64,000 bases of DNA from Pyrobaculum arsenaticum DSM 13514 (GCF_000016385.1 NC_009376.1:682001-746000), one strand, 5' to 3'. Counted from the first letter of the stretch, positions 31,386 through 40,066 are shown. Made by a program: numbers and translations. Notes: generated from the letters alone by a model not told the origin.

Positions 31386-31799
31386 ATCCTCACCCGCCTC
31401 TTCTTCCCCGCCGCCGGCCAGACTCTCTACAACCCCTCTTAGAACCTCGTCTGTCGTCGCGTCGTCAACATATGGGAAGACTACAACGGCCTCCCCCACG
31501 TTGATCCCCTCACCCGACCACTGGGCGCCGTGGATTATCTCGTAGACGGGAAGAGCCACCTCCACCCTGTTCTCAACACGCTTCGGCGAGAAGCGCCGGA
31601 TCTTCTCCAACAGCTCCCGCGTCAGCGGGGCGGGGTAGGAGACGGAGTAGTAGTCTCTAAGAACTATAAAATCAGAGGTCGTGGGGTCCCACGCCTTTAG
31701 AAGCTCCGCCGCGACCCCCTTCACCGCCTCCACCACGTCTTTGTTCACCACCTCGCGCCTAACCACCGAGTTCTTGGAGATGTGGGCGACCACGCTCAT
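31377..31799 (-). CDS. DUF2286-like protein with acidic tail
   Basis: About 140 residues from ATG 31799 (MSVVAHISKNSVVRREVVN). A compact domain (1-120) includes DFIVLRDYYSVSYPAPLT and EAVVVFPYVDDATTDEVL, followed by an acidic tail (GGGEEEAGEDLE). I place it in the crenarchaeal DUF2286 group from memory. It converges on polB1. Sulfolobus PolB1 has two small accessory subunits, one with an acidic tail that limits strand displacement; the tail and position invite comparison, but homology is not shown. Confidence 0.55.
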   Translation of the reverse strand: MSVVAHISKNSVVRREVVNKDVVEAVKGVAAELLKAWDPTTSDFIVLRDYYSVSYPAPLTRELLEKIRRFSPKRVENRVEVALPVYEIIHGAQWSGEGINVGEAVVVFPYVDDATTDEVLRGVVESLAGGGEEEAGEDLE

Positions 31800-31812
31800 T
31801 AACAGCAAAGCC

Positions 31813-32379
31813 CTATCTCCTATTTAAGCTTAGCTTCCGAAACACCACATACCCCCGGTGCGCCGCTGCCAGGCCTACGAGAAAGACATATGCGTAGAAC
31901 AGAGACGCCACCAGCGGCGGGGCCAGGTCTATCACAAGCGAGAGGACGAGGAGATACGCCACGCGCTCCCCCCGCTCCATCAGCCCCACCCCCCTCACCT
32001 CCACCCCCAGCGACTCACCCCTGCAACGGGCGTAGCTTATGGCGAAGGTGCCCAGGAGCGCGATGTACATGGCCAGGGAGTCGACGCGGCCCCAGAAGTA
32101 GAGGAGGTAAGCCGCGTCTGAAAACCTGTCGAGGAAAGAGTCCAGAAACGCGCCGGCTCTAGACACCAGTCCCCTGCCGCGGGCCACTGCGCCGTCCACT
32201 GCGTCCAAGGCGCCGGAGATGAGGATAAACCACAGCGGCGACGCGCCGTAGAGTAGAACCAGCGGTACCCCGACCCACGCCACGACGGCGGAGAGAAGAG
32301 TAAGCACGTTAGGACTTATGGGGATTTTCCTACCCACGGCGTCGATGTTGACCTTACTCCTTAGACGCTCCAAAACCAC
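31813..32379 (-). CDS. CDP-alcohol phosphatidyltransferase family enzyme
   Basis: About 188 residues from GTG 32379. It carries the family motif D-x2-DG-x2-AR-x8-G-x3-D-x3-D as DAVDGAVARGRG...GAFLDSFLD, and about five membrane helices. Members join a CDP-activated lipid to an alcohol phosphate; in archaea this makes archaetidyl-inositol, -glycerol or -serine headgroups. Which one cannot be read here. The GTG is 24 nt after a TATA-like caaatttaatat region (near 32400-32408), which supports this start over longer frames that overlap trmY. Confidence 0.85.
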   Translation of the reverse strand: MVLERLRSKVNIDAVGRKIPISPNVLTLLSAVVAWVGVPLVLLYGASPLWFILISGALDAVDGAVARGRGLVSRAGAFLDSFLDRFSDAAYLLYFWGRVDSLAMYIALLGTFAISYARCRGESLGVEVRGVGLMERGERVAYLLVLSLVIDLAPPLVASLFYAYVFLVGLAAAHRGYVVFRKLSLNRR

Positions 32380-32396
32380 GGCGCCGCCCGCGGGGA

Positions 32397-32879
32397 CTAT
32401 ATTAAATTTGCCCGCCGAAGCAGATAAGCCAGATAGGCGGCGGCTTGCCAAGACATATAGGGGATAGGACCCAGAGAGATCCACACGGCGTGTTTCGCCA
32501 GAAGCTCCTCGTCCTCGTTACTCAACCCGTCGTGGTCTCCGAATACGTAGAGCCCCCCGCCGTCAAGCTCCACATCCGCCACATCTCTCCCCTCCTCGTG
32601 GAGGTAGTAAACCTTCCTGTATCTGCCAATTATCGACTTGAGATCTGTCCTAATAGGCTGAGTAGACAAAAGCCATCTAGCCACGTCCCGGGCACGCCGA
32701 TAGGGGATAGACGAGGTCCGGTACGTCGTCCCGTCGCACAGCATTATATACACCTCCCTAGCCCCGCCGTTTATAGACTCTATTAGGAAATCTACAAGGA
32801 CGTCGAACCTGTTCTTTACCAGCTCCTCAGCGTTTACCGACCAGGGACAAGCAACGTCGCTCTTAATTAAAAAGCTCAA
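32397..32879 (-). CDS. trmY: TrmY-like tRNA pseudouridine-54 N1-methyltransferase
   Basis: A 160-residue SPOUT-class protein. Seen are SFLIKSDVACPWSVNAEEL at the start and, in the SAM-binding knot, VYYLHEEGRDVADVEL, then YVFGDHDGLSNEDEELL and ISLGPIPYMSW. These track archaeal TrmY (LHxxGxDV, GDHxGxxxEDExxL, ISLxP). In known TrmY the end reads L-H-A-N-H-C; here it is PYMSWQ, so the last motif differs. Known role: N1-methylation of pseudouridine 54 in the tRNA T-loop. It starts at a TTG overlapping the rps26e stop. Confidence 0.75.
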   Translation of the reverse strand: MSFLIKSDVACPWSVNAEELVKNRFDVLVDFLIESINGGAREVYIMLCDGTTYRTSSIPYRRARDVARWLLSTQPIRTDLKSIIGRYRKVYYLHEEGRDVADVELDGGGLYVFGDHDGLSNEDEELLAKHAVWISLGPIPYMSWQAAAYLAYLLRRANLI

Positions 32880-33172
32880 ACAACTTGCTGAAGCGGGATT
32901 TTCTTCTTCCGCTCCTCCCTAGCCCTTACCTTAATTATGCCGAAGAAAACGGCGCAGTTTATACAGTAGGTCTTCGTCACGAGGTAGCGGGATATAATCA
33001 CACCCTGCTTCTCCAACTCTCTAGCCAAGTCAGGCGGCACGGGGGAATACGGTACCGTGATCCTAACAGCCTTAGACCTCGGCATAACCCTCCCACAGTT
33101 GTCACAATGCACAAGAGGCTCACGGCCCTTATCGCCTTTCTTCCTCCCTCGGTTCTTCCTCTTCTTAGGCAC
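32876..33172 (-). CDS. rps26e: Small-subunit ribosomal protein S26e (eS26)
   Basis: A 98-residue eS26, near the mRNA exit site in archaea and eukaryotes. The basic N-terminus (MPKKRKNRGRKKGDKG) is followed by a zinc site HCDNCGRVMPRSKAVR...TYCINCAVFFGII, four cysteines in two pairs. GTG 33172 lies 26 nt after an attttaaaaac box, so it is leaderless. It is in an operon with trmY, which overlaps its stop. eS26 is mostly limited to crenarchaea among archaea, which supports the lineage call. Confidence 0.93.
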   Translation of the reverse strand: MPKKRKNRGRKKGDKGREPLVHCDNCGRVMPRSKAVRITVPYSPVPPDLARELEKQGVIISRYLVTKTYCINCAVFFGIIKVRAREERKKKIPLQQVV

Positions 33173-33216
33173 GTCGCCCCCACAGCAAGTGTTTTTAAAA
33201 TTTTTGCCTCCGTAGC

Positions 33217-34683
33217 TTAGTATCTCTCAGAAAGCCTCAGCCAGAACTCAGCCCGCTTTTCGCCGCAAGCCAAGTCCCTTAAGTCGAAGCCCCCCACAGA
33301 CGCGTCCGAGTCTAGGGGGACGCCCAAGGCATCGGCACCGACAAGGTCTTTTAACTTAATACCGCAGTCGTTATCCCCACTCCACGGCACCTCTACCACC
33401 TTCCCCTCACGGATGGCGGCCTTGGCGGCCTCCACCGTCTCGGCCCGGACGATGCGACTCCTCAACTCCTCCCACGCCCTCCTCCGCAGATTCTCCTCCA
33501 CGGTTCTCATAAGCCCCCTCACAGCGTCCACCAACTCCCCCAGCCCAACGGCGTATTTCTCCAAGGTATCCCTCCTCGTAATCACAACCTGCCTCTTCTC
33601 CAAATCCCTCTTCCCAACTTCGACGCGCAGAGGCACCCCCTTCAGCTCCCAGAAGTAGAACTTCCACCCAGGCGTCTTATCAGGCCTATCATCGATGTGT
33701 ACGCGCATGCCGGCCTCTCGCAGAGCCTTTTCCACTTCCCTGGCGTAAGATATCACAGATGCAGCCTCCTCCTCGCCGTAGAATATGGGGACAATAACTA
33801 CTTGAATAGGCGCCAACCTCGGCGGTAGGACTGTCCCCGCGTCATCGCCGTGCGTGATGAGCATGGCGGCTATGCTCCTTTCCGAAATCCCGTAGGAGGT
33901 GGTGTGGGCAAGCCTCCTCGTACCATCCGCGGCGAGGTACGTCACCTCGAAAACCCTGGTGAAGTTCGTCCCCAGGTAGTGCACCGTGCCTATCTGCAGG
34001 GTCCTCCCATCGGGGAGCACCGTGTCGAAGGCTATTGTGTACTCAGCCCCGGCGAATTTATCCCAGTCAGGCCTCTTGTTTATCATATACGCCAGGCACA
34101 TCTCGTCAAAAATTTTCTTGTAAATCTCCACAGCCTCACGAACCTGCCGCTCTGCATCCTCCCTATCAACGTGCACGGTGTGAGCCTCTTTAAACATGGA
34201 AATCTCCCTAAGCCTAATCATGGGGTGCGTCATCTTAGTCTCAGCCCGGAAGACGCTGACAATTTGGTAAAGCCTAAGCGGGAGGTCCTTGTAGTCATGA
34301 ACCCACAGCTTCACCATCGGCATAATCGCCGTCTCTGACGTGGGGCGGAGCACCAGTCTCTCTCCCTCCTCGCCGCCCTTAGACACCCAAAACACCTCCT
34401 TCTCAAACCCCCTAATGTGCTGGGACTCCTTACCAAAAAACTCGTAGGGAATAAACACGGGGAACAACACCTCCTGGTGCCCAGTCTCATCGTGGCTTCT
34501 CCTAATCAGCTCCTCCACATGGCGCCTCAGCCTCATCCCATAGGGCCTCCACACATACGCCCCTTTGACGGGGTACCTCACGTCGTACAGCTCAGCCTCT
34601 CTAAGAAGCCAGTGGAACCACTCTATCAGATTTGCCCTAAGCTTCTCCCGGCCGTGGGGTCTCGCCTCTCTGATAAGCTCCAT
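33217..34683 (-). CDS. proS: Prolyl-tRNA synthetase, archaeal/eukaryotic type
   Basis: About 488 residues from ATG 34683 (MELIREARPHGREKLRANL). Class II synthetase: motif 2 lies in LPLRLYQIVSVFRAETKMTHPMIRLRE, read in pieces, after LRPTSETAIMPM, and motif 3 in HTTSYGISERSIAAML. An anticodon-binding domain follows (PPRLAPIQVVIVPIFYGEEE) and a C-terminal domain ends in a tyrosine (LRLSERY), typical of the archaeal/eukaryotic form. Length is normal. A TATA-like gaaatattttt box is about 27 nt upstream. A GTG three codons earlier is possible. Confidence 0.95.
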   Translation of the reverse strand: MELIREARPHGREKLRANLIEWFHWLLREAELYDVRYPVKGAYVWRPYGMRLRRHVEELIRRSHDETGHQEVLFPVFIPYEFFGKESQHIRGFEKEVFWVSKGGEEGERLVLRPTSETAIMPMVKLWVHDYKDLPLRLYQIVSVFRAETKMTHPMIRLREISMFKEAHTVHVDREDAERQVREAVEIYKKIFDEMCLAYMINKRPDWDKFAGAEYTIAFDTVLPDGRTLQIGTVHYLGTNFTRVFEVTYLAADGTRRLAHTTSYGISERSIAAMLITHGDDAGTVLPPRLAPIQVVIVPIFYGEEEAASVISYAREVEKALREAGMRVHIDDRPDKTPGWKFYFWELKGVPLRVEVGKRDLEKRQVVITRRDTLEKYAVGLGELVDAVRGLMRTVEENLRRRAWEELRSRIVRAETVEAAKAAIREGKVVEVPWSGDNDCGIKLKDLVGADALGVPLDSDASVGGFDLRDLACGEKRAEFWLRLSERY

Positions 34684-34728
34684 AGCCCCCACACAACTGG
34701 GGAAGAAAAATATTTCCGCCCATAGCCG

Positions 34729-35502
34729 TCACCACCCCCTCCTTGCCGAGATGATCCAACCGGTGTGTACCACGCCGAAGGTCTCCGGCCTCAGCTCGCC
34801 TGGCACCGGCTTCCAATACCTCACAGCCACCTCCTCCACTGAGATTTCCACAAAGCCGGCGGACCTGAGCGTCGACACGCTCTTCGCCAAGTGCTCCGCC
34901 GTGGTGGAGAAGATCACGACGCGGCCTCCCGGCCCCAGCACCTCCCACGTGTGGCCAAGGGCGTTCCAAGGGTCCCCCATGTCAAGCACCACGACATCTA
35001 CTCGCACCCTGCCGAAGCCAGACCTAACCACATCCCGTAGCTGGAGCTCTACGTAGTCCCCCAGCCCCGCCGTCTTGAGGTTGCGCGCCGCCACCCTCAT
35101 GTGGCTCACCCGGTTGTCAAAACTGTACACAACCCCCCAAGGCCTCACAAACCATGCCAAGACCGCGGTCAAGAAGCCAGAGCCGGTTCCCGCCTCAGCC
35201 ACCCTCGACCCAGGCCCCAGCCCCGCCGCCCTGACAATGTGCACTGCGTCTTTTGGGTAGACGGCCTGGGCCCCCAGCTTAAACCTATGCTCAATTACGT
35301 CGAATATCGTAGCCGGCAGGGCCCTCAGCCTCACCCCAATCGAGGAGACGACGACACCGCCGTGCGGCAAGCCTACAAGCTGGTCAGCGTCGATGTACCC
35401 CCTCGCAGTCTGCACCCTCCCGCCCCCCGCCCTCACCACAGTCCTAAACCCGCCGCCCTCCTCCACCAACAGAGCCCAGTCCCCCCTCCTAAACACAGAC
35501 AC
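34729..35502 (-). CDS. trmI: tRNA (adenine-57/58-N1)-methyltransferase TrmI
   Basis: A 257-residue class I methyltransferase. The SAM motif I is GPGSRVAEAGTGSGFLTAVLA, preceded by KDAVHIVRAAGLG, and motif IV is VVVLDMGDPWNAL (family LDLPDPW). Archaeal TrmI methylates N1 of A57 and A58 in the tRNA T-loop. This protein and TrmY, encoded 2 kb away on the same strand, act on the same loop. GTG 35502 starts 12 bases after the preceding gene's stop, so the two are probably cotranscribed. Confidence 0.92.
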   Translation of the reverse strand: MSVFRRGDWALLVEEGGGFRTVVRAGGGRVQTARGYIDADQLVGLPHGGVVVSSIGVRLRALPATIFDVIEHRFKLGAQAVYPKDAVHIVRAAGLGPGSRVAEAGTGSGFLTAVLAWFVRPWGVVYSFDNRVSHMRVAARNLKTAGLGDYVELQLRDVVRSGFGRVRVDVVVLDMGDPWNALGHTWEVLGPGGRVVIFSTTAEHLAKSVSTLRSAGFVEISVEEVAVRYWKPVPGELRPETFGVVHTGWIISARRGW

Positions 35503-35514
35503 CCCGTTGTGGGC

Positions 35515-36039
35515 CTAGAAAAACTTGCCTATCGCCACCCATCTATCAAAATACCTCAAAACAGCGGAGAGATCCCCCTTCCCGGCCGCCGCTCTGTAGC
35601 TCGCCAAGAGGATGTCCCCCTCCTCCAGCCCCGCCACAGAAGCCGACAGAGCTAGTGGTACAACCACCTCGTGCACTGCCTTATACAGCGGCACGTATCC
35701 CCTAGTACGGATGGCGTTGCACAGCTGGTATAACTCCGGCGAGACGTCGTGCAGAATCTCGCACCGGGGCACACCCCCGAGCCTCATGCCAAGTGCCGAG
35801 TTTAGATAAACATCGGGCACGTCCCCCCCGATTCTCGCCGCCATAAAAGAGATAAACTCGGGCTCCACCACCCGGGCAACGCGCCTCCTCAAAAGACTGC
35901 AAGGAGGAATATACGACGTGCCCAACAACGCGAGATATGCGAACTCCCGCGCAAGCCGCCACAGCGTCGCCCGTAGACGCCCCTCCAAAGCCACCAACAC
36001 GGTCTGTGAAAGGCCCCGCAATATAAGACCCGCGTACAA
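35515..36039 (-). CDS. Hypothetical protein upstream of trmI
   Basis: A 174-residue, mostly helical protein with no motif I recognise. Segments such as RLRATLWRLAREFAYLALLG and EEGDILLASYRAAAGKGDLS look like a globular, cytosolic protein; two cysteines lie near 48 and 95. It is probably cotranscribed with trmI, 12 bases downstream. The start is uncertain because the promoter region is shared with tbp on the other strand. Confidence 0.55.
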   Translation of the reverse strand: MYAGLILRGLSQTVLVALEGRLRATLWRLAREFAYLALLGTSYIPPCSLLRRRVARVVEPEFISFMAARIGGDVPDVYLNSALGMRLGGVPRCEILHDVSPELYQLCNAIRTRGYVPLYKAVHEVVVPLALSASVAGLEEGDILLASYRAAAGKGDLSAVLRYFDRWVAIGKFF

Positions 36040-36115
36040 AGGCCTACCAGTAAACGCCTTGGCCGCCCAGCGCCAACACGACGGGAAATCGGTATATCCC
36101 TATTTCCAGCCAAGC

Positions 36116-36127
36116 ATATTTAAATAT
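36116..36127 (+). promoter_or_regulatory. TATA-like box of tbp
   Basis: The box atatttaaatat is centred 25 nt before ATG 36146 and is almost a perfect palindrome. A second TATA-like tttataaa follows at 36131-36138, only 8 nt before the start. Two strong boxes in front of the gene for TBP itself could let TBP bind over its own start. Confidence 0.55.
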
Positions 36128-36145
36128 GGGTTTATAAACATCCAT

Positions 36146-36751
36146 ATGTCTACCACAGGGCCGACGTATCGTATTGAGAACATCGTAGCCACGGTCAACT
36201 TGCAGGTTGAACTTGACTTAGAAATGCTGGCCGAGAGGCTGGCGATGGCCGAGTACAACCCCGACCAGTTCCCCGGCCTCATCCTCCGCCTCACGAAGCC
36301 CAGGATTTCTGCCCTTATTTTTAGGACGGGCAAGATGGTGGCCACGGGGGCGAAGAACGAGGAGGATCTCAAAAACGCGGTGCGGGCGCTGGTCAAATTG
36401 CTCAAGGACCATGGGGCGGATGTGCCCTTTGACCCGGAGGTCCAAGTCCAAAACATCGTTGCTTCGGGGAACCTCCATGCCGAGGTCGACCTAGAGCAGG
36501 CAGTGCTGATGTTAGAGAACGCTATGTACGAGCCGGAGCAATTTCCCGGATTGATATACCGTATGACGAACCCCAGGGTCGTGATTCTAATATTCGGCTC
36601 TGGGAAGATCGTCTGTACCGGGGCCAAGAGCGAGCGGGACGTGGCCACGGCGGTGCAGAAGCTCTACAACCAGCTAAAAGAACTTGGTGTGCTCTACGTG
36701 GAGGAGGGGGCGGAGGAAGAGGAGTCAGAAGAGGAGCTCGAAGAGTTGTGA
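36146..36751 (+). CDS. tbp: TATA-box binding protein TBP
   Basis: A 201-residue general transcription factor that binds the TATA box with TFB. Two direct repeats are clear: YRIENIVATVNLQVELDLE...FPGLILRLTKPRISALIF and VQNIVASGNLHAEVDLEQ...FPGLIYRMTNPRVVILIF, each with the GKMV/GKIV strand and TGAK turn. The C-terminus is an acidic tail (EEEESEEELEEL), common in archaeal TBPs. ATG 36146 is leaderless by TATA spacing. The open frame continues 76 codons upstream but is not TBP-like. The next start overlaps its stop. Confidence 0.97.
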   Translation: MSTTGPTYRIENIVATVNLQVELDLEMLAERLAMAEYNPDQFPGLILRLTKPRISALIFRTGKMVATGAKNEEDLKNAVRALVKLLKDHGADVPFDPEVQVQNIVASGNLHAEVDLEQAVLMLENAMYEPEQFPGLIYRMTNPRVVILIFGSGKIVCTGAKSERDVATAVQKLYNQLKELGVLYVEEGAEEEESEEELEEL

Positions 36752-37239
36752 TACTCATATACAGCGAGAAGGTTTTGGGGGTTGACATCCCGCAAGTAGT
36801 CCCACTCTGCGATGCGCTGGATGCTAAGATAATCCCTCTAGTGGGGGAGGACCTTGACTGCTTGCACCGGGCAGTGAAGAAGGCGGTGGCGGGGGTAGCC
36901 CTCAGAACTGGGAAGAGGCTGTGGGTAGCCCTAGCTAGGGAGCTGAGACCCGACTTGACAATATACCTGTGGGGCCCGGCCCCCATCAGGGGGAAGAACA
37001 TCGTGCCCATCCGCCCAGCTAGCGCCTACGCAGGGCCAGGGTTCTACTACGTGAGGGATAGAGACGAGCTGAGGGGGCTAAGGGGGAAGGAGGTGCTGGG
37101 CCTATTGTTGGACGCCAGGGGGTTTGACCCGTATACGCTGGAGCTAGTGATCAAGGGGCGTGCGACTTGTGGATGTGATGGTTGCGGGCTGGTTGAGAGA
37201 CTACTCTGCGAGCCGTATAGGGAGGTGGAGGTTCTGTAG
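36748..37239 (+). CDS. Hypothetical protein cotranscribed with tbp
   Basis: A 163-residue protein whose GTG start overlaps the tbp stop (GTGA). It shows alternating strands and helices (ILIYSEKVLGVDIPQVVPL, TIYLWGPAPIRGKNIVPI) and a C-terminal cysteine cluster TCGCDGCGLVERLLC that could bind metal. I do not recognise the family. Tight linkage with tbp suggests shared expression but not a shared function. Confidence 0.65.
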   Translation: MILIYSEKVLGVDIPQVVPLCDALDAKIIPLVGEDLDCLHRAVKKAVAGVALRTGKRLWVALARELRPDLTIYLWGPAPIRGKNIVPIRPASAYAGPGFYYVRDRDELRGLRGKEVLGLLLDARGFDPYTLELVIKGRATCGCDGCGLVERLLCEPYREVEVL

Positions 37240-37284
37240 CGGTATTTCCAACCGGCTGTTTTAAACTCAGGCCTTGTTGGGTAT

Positions 37285-37686
37285 ATGAGTGTGAAGCGCA
37301 AGGGCTCGGCGAAGGAGAGGGAGCTGGCTAACTTCTTCTGGGAGAGGGGGTGTGCCGTTCTGCGGGGTTGCTCCTCGGGGGGTGGGGTTAGGAGGCGCTA
37401 CGTGCCGGATATTGTGGCGGTGTGCCGGGGGAGGGTTTTAGTCTTCGAAGTGAAGTACAGAGCGAAGTATGCCCCGATAAGGCTGGAGCCAGAAAAGGCG
37501 GAAAAGCTGACGCTTTTCGCAAAGAGGGCGGGAGGCGAGGCGTACCTTCTGGTCAAGTACGGGAGGGAGCCGTGGAAGGTCCTCCCCCTTGCGGACAGGG
37601 TAGGAAGGGAGGAGTACGAGAAGGGCGTCGAGCTGAAGGCCTTTGTGGAGGCGCTGTTCTCAGAGAGGATGGATCAGTATTTTTAA
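37285..37686 (+). CDS. hjc: Holliday junction resolvase Hjc
   Basis: A 133-residue archaeal resolvase that cuts four-way DNA junctions. It has the PD-(D/E)XK core: KGSAKERELANFFWERG with the first acidic residue, YVPDIVAV with the metal-binding Asp, and RVLVFEVKYR with the E-V-K triad. The C-terminal part is shorter on recognisable features. A TATA-like gttttaaact box (about 37258-37267) is 23 nt before ATG 37285. Length is normal for Hjc. Confidence 0.92.
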   Translation: MSVKRKGSAKERELANFFWERGCAVLRGCSSGGGVRRRYVPDIVAVCRGRVLVFEVKYRAKYAPIRLEPEKAEKLTLFAKRAGGEAYLLVKYGREPWKVLPLADRVGREEYEKGVELKAFVEALFSERMDQYF

Positions 37687-37706
37687 AGAGGTGCGTTGCT
37701 CTCCAT

Positions 37707-37946
37707 GTGAAGGAGTTTGAAAAGGTGGTGGAGCTGGCGAAGAAGCTGGGCGCCGGCTCGGTGAAATACGTGAAGTACAGCTACGCCCCCGCGACGGACA
37801 CGCACCACGTCAAGATCTTCCTCGTCAAGCCCCTCGAGTGGCGTGTCTTGGCCGAGCTGGTGAAGGAACTGGAGAGAAGCTACATGGTGAAGATATACGT
37901 CCCCCACGCCAAGGCCATAAGGCTCGACTTAAAGAAGCGCTCTTAG
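37707..37946 (+). CDS. Small conserved-looking protein, unknown function
   Basis: A 79-residue protein from GTG 37707 (MKEFEKVVELAKKLGAGSVK). It has alternating helix-strand pattern with KYVKYSYAPATDTHHVKIFL and a basic end (AKAIRLDLKKRS). The GTG is 23 nt after a tatttttaaag box (37678-37688) that overlaps the end of hjc. An open frame extends upstream through hjc but that part is out of context. No family recognised; a nucleic-acid or ribosome binding role is possible from size and charge only. Confidence 0.6.
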   Translation: MKEFEKVVELAKKLGAGSVKYVKYSYAPATDTHHVKIFLVKPLEWRVLAELVKELERSYMVKIYVPHAKAIRLDLKKRS

Positions 37947-37994
37947 CCGCGGTGCGGGGAATAAAATGTTAAATAGAGTTGTCGATCTTCTGCC

Positions 37995-38672
37995 ATGCAG
38001 ATTAGGTGGTATGGGCACGCGGCTTTTATGGTGGAGACGGGTGGCGCCAAACTACTCATCGACCCGTGGATTACAAACCCGCTCTCCCCTGCTTCGCCGC
38101 AGGAGGTTATAAACGCCAAGCCGACGCATATCTTGATCACCCACGACCACTTCGACCACTTGGGGGAGTCTGTCGACATAGCCAAGGCCACAGGTGCCCC
38201 CATCGTCGGTAGTTTCGAGCTAATGCTGGAAGTGGCGGAAAAGGGGATCCCCGAGGCGCAGACTATGCCCATGAACATCGGAGGGACAATTAAGCTAGGT
38301 GACGGCGTGGAGGTGTACATGACGCCGGCTCTCCACACGGCGAATAGGGGGGCGCCCTCAGGCTTCGTCGTAGCGACGCCGGAGGGGACGGTGTACCACG
38401 CCGGCGACACGGCCTTGTTCAGAGATATGGAGCTAATCGGCGAGCTCTACGACATAGACGTGGCACTCCTGCCCATTGGTAGCGTCTACACCATGGGCCC
38501 CCGTGAGGCGGCAATAGCGGTGCAACTCCTGAGGCCGAGGAGGGTGGTGCCGATGCACTACAACACGTTTCCCCTGATCAGGCAGGACCCCGAGGACTTC
38601 AAGGCCAGGGTAGAGGCTGTGTCTAGGGCAAAGGTTTTCGTAATGAAGCCCGGCGACGTCCTTAAACTCTAA
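37995..38672 (+). CDS. Metallo-beta-lactamase fold hydrolase, UPF0173 type
   Basis: A 225-residue metal-dependent hydrolase with intact motifs: RWYGHAAFMVETG at the start, ILITHDHFDHLGES (HxHxDH), the histidine in TPALHTANRG, YHAGDTALF with the bridging Asp, and VPMHYNTFPLI. The order and length match the UPF0173 group, whose substrates are unknown. Catalytic ligands are all present, unlike the MBL-like protein at 19698-20270. ATG 37995 is 24 nt after a gttaaatag box. Confidence 0.9.
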   Translation: MQIRWYGHAAFMVETGGAKLLIDPWITNPLSPASPQEVINAKPTHILITHDHFDHLGESVDIAKATGAPIVGSFELMLEVAEKGIPEAQTMPMNIGGTIKLGDGVEVYMTPALHTANRGAPSGFVVATPEGTVYHAGDTALFRDMELIGELYDIDVALLPIGSVYTMGPREAAIAVQLLRPRRVVPMHYNTFPLIRQDPEDFKARVEAVSRAKVFVMKPGDVLKL

Positions 38673-38704
38673 AACTTTTTATACACCAAATCCGTGGAGG
38701 TTTT

Positions 38705-40066
38705 ATGTCTGAGCGTTTCGATGTAGTGGTGGCGGGCGCTGGCACAGCTGGCGCCTACGCCGCCTATCTCCTGGCCAAGGCCGGCTTCAGGGTGGCCCTC
38801 CTGGAGTCTAAGAGCGGGGATCAAATTGGGGTTAAGACCTGCGGCGACGGGCTCGGCCTCCATCATGTGGAGAGGATGTCTAAAAACCTCACGCCGAACC
38901 CCAAGGTCTTCCAGAACAAGATCGAGGGAGTAGAGCTTTTTAGCCCCGACGAGAGGACTCGGCTTGTCGTCAGGGGCGAGGGCTACGTGCTGGACCGCTT
39001 CGCCTGGGGGAAGTGGCTAGTCGAGGAGGCGGTTAGGGCCGGGGCGTCGCTTTTTGAGGGCTACACCGCCACCGGCCCCATTGTGGAAAACGGCGCTGTT
39101 GTGGGGGTTAAGGCAGTGGATAGGAAGACCGGCTCAGCAAAGGAGTTCTTGGCCAAGGTAGTCGCGGACGCCACGGGCTCCGCCGCTGTGGTGAGGACAA
39201 AGCTCGCGGGGTGGCTCATCTCGGAGCCCCTCCACCCCGAAGACGTATCGCACGCGTACCGCGAGATTGTTTACGTTGAGGAGCCTGTCGAAAACCCGCA
39301 GTACATTAAGATATACCTAGATCAGACGGTGTCGCCGGGCGGGTACTGGTGGATTTTCCCGAGGAGCGCCACGATGCTGAACGTGGGTCTGGGAATCTGG
39401 GGCATCTTGAAGCAGAACCCGAGGACGAGCTACGAGAAGGCGATCCTCCCCAGGTTTAAGGTTAGGGGGAAGTACCACATAGGCGGGGGCTTCATCCCGA
39501 CGCGGCGCCCCTTGAAATCCCTTGTGGGCAACGGAATTGTGGCACTGGGCGACGCCGCGGCGGCAGTGAACCCCATCCACGGCGGGGGGATTGGCCAAGC
39601 CCTCCTCACCGCTGAGCTCTCGTCTAGGGTTATTGCGAAGGCCTTTGAGCGGGGGGACTTCTCCGAGTCCGCCCTGTGGGAGTACAACGTGTTGTACATG
39701 AGGGAGTGGGGGTACAGGCAGGCCCAGCTGGACGTGCTTAGGCTTATGCTCCAGACGCTGGACAACGACGACCTGAACTTCGGCCTGTCGCGGAGAATCC
39801 TTACAGAAGACGAGATCTACCACCTCGCCGCGAAGGGGACAAATCTCTCGCTCCTCGATAAGTTTAGGGTAATGATGCAGTTCCTGGGGCGGCCGGCGCT
39901 TTTGAAGAAGCTGAGCACCTCTATCCAATACGCCAAGGAGATCGGCGACCTCTACCTTGCCTATCCGGAAAGCCGGGAAGGCCTCGAGAGGTGGTATGCC
40001 GAAGTGGTGAAGAAGTACAACGAGTTCCGCGAGAAGATAGGCCTCGGCCCGCTACCAACTGCGTAA
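38705..40066 (+). CDS. Geranylgeranyl reductase family flavoprotein
   Basis: A 453-residue FAD enzyme. It has the N-terminal dinucleotide fold VVAGAGTAGAYAAYLLAKAG, GVKTCGDGLGLHH with a cysteine near the flavin, SPGGYWWIFPRS (family P-x-x-Y-x-W-x-FP) and GDAAAAVNPIHGGGIGQAL. Known archaeal members saturate the double bonds of digeranylgeranyl lipid chains, a late step of membrane lipid synthesis. Saturation of an isoprenoid substrate is therefore likely; the exact lipid is not shown. TATA-like actttttatac is 26 nt before ATG 38705. Confidence 0.88.
   Translation: MSERFDVVVAGAGTAGAYAAYLLAKAGFRVALLESKSGDQIGVKTCGDGLGLHHVERMSKNLTPNPKVFQNKIEGVELFSPDERTRLVVRGEGYVLDRFAWGKWLVEEAVRAGASLFEGYTATGPIVENGAVVGVKAVDRKTGSAKEFLAKVVADATGSAAVVRTKLAGWLISEPLHPEDVSHAYREIVYVEEPVENPQYIKIYLDQTVSPGGYWWIFPRSATMLNVGLGIWGILKQNPRTSYEKAILPRFKVRGKYHIGGGFIPTRRPLKSLVGNGIVALGDAAAAVNPIHGGGIGQALLTAELSSRVIAKAFERGDFSESALWEYNVLYMREWGYRQAQLDVLRLMLQTLDNDDLNFGLSRRILTEDEIYHLAAKGTNLSLLDKFRVMMQFLGRPALLKKLSTSIQYAKEIGDLYLAYPESREGLERWYAEVVKKYNEFREKIGLGPLPTA

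Noticed and set aside
35918..36145. 76-residue extension of TBP
   Set aside because: It is not TBP-like and lies upstream of a clear TATA box that places the start at ATG 36146.
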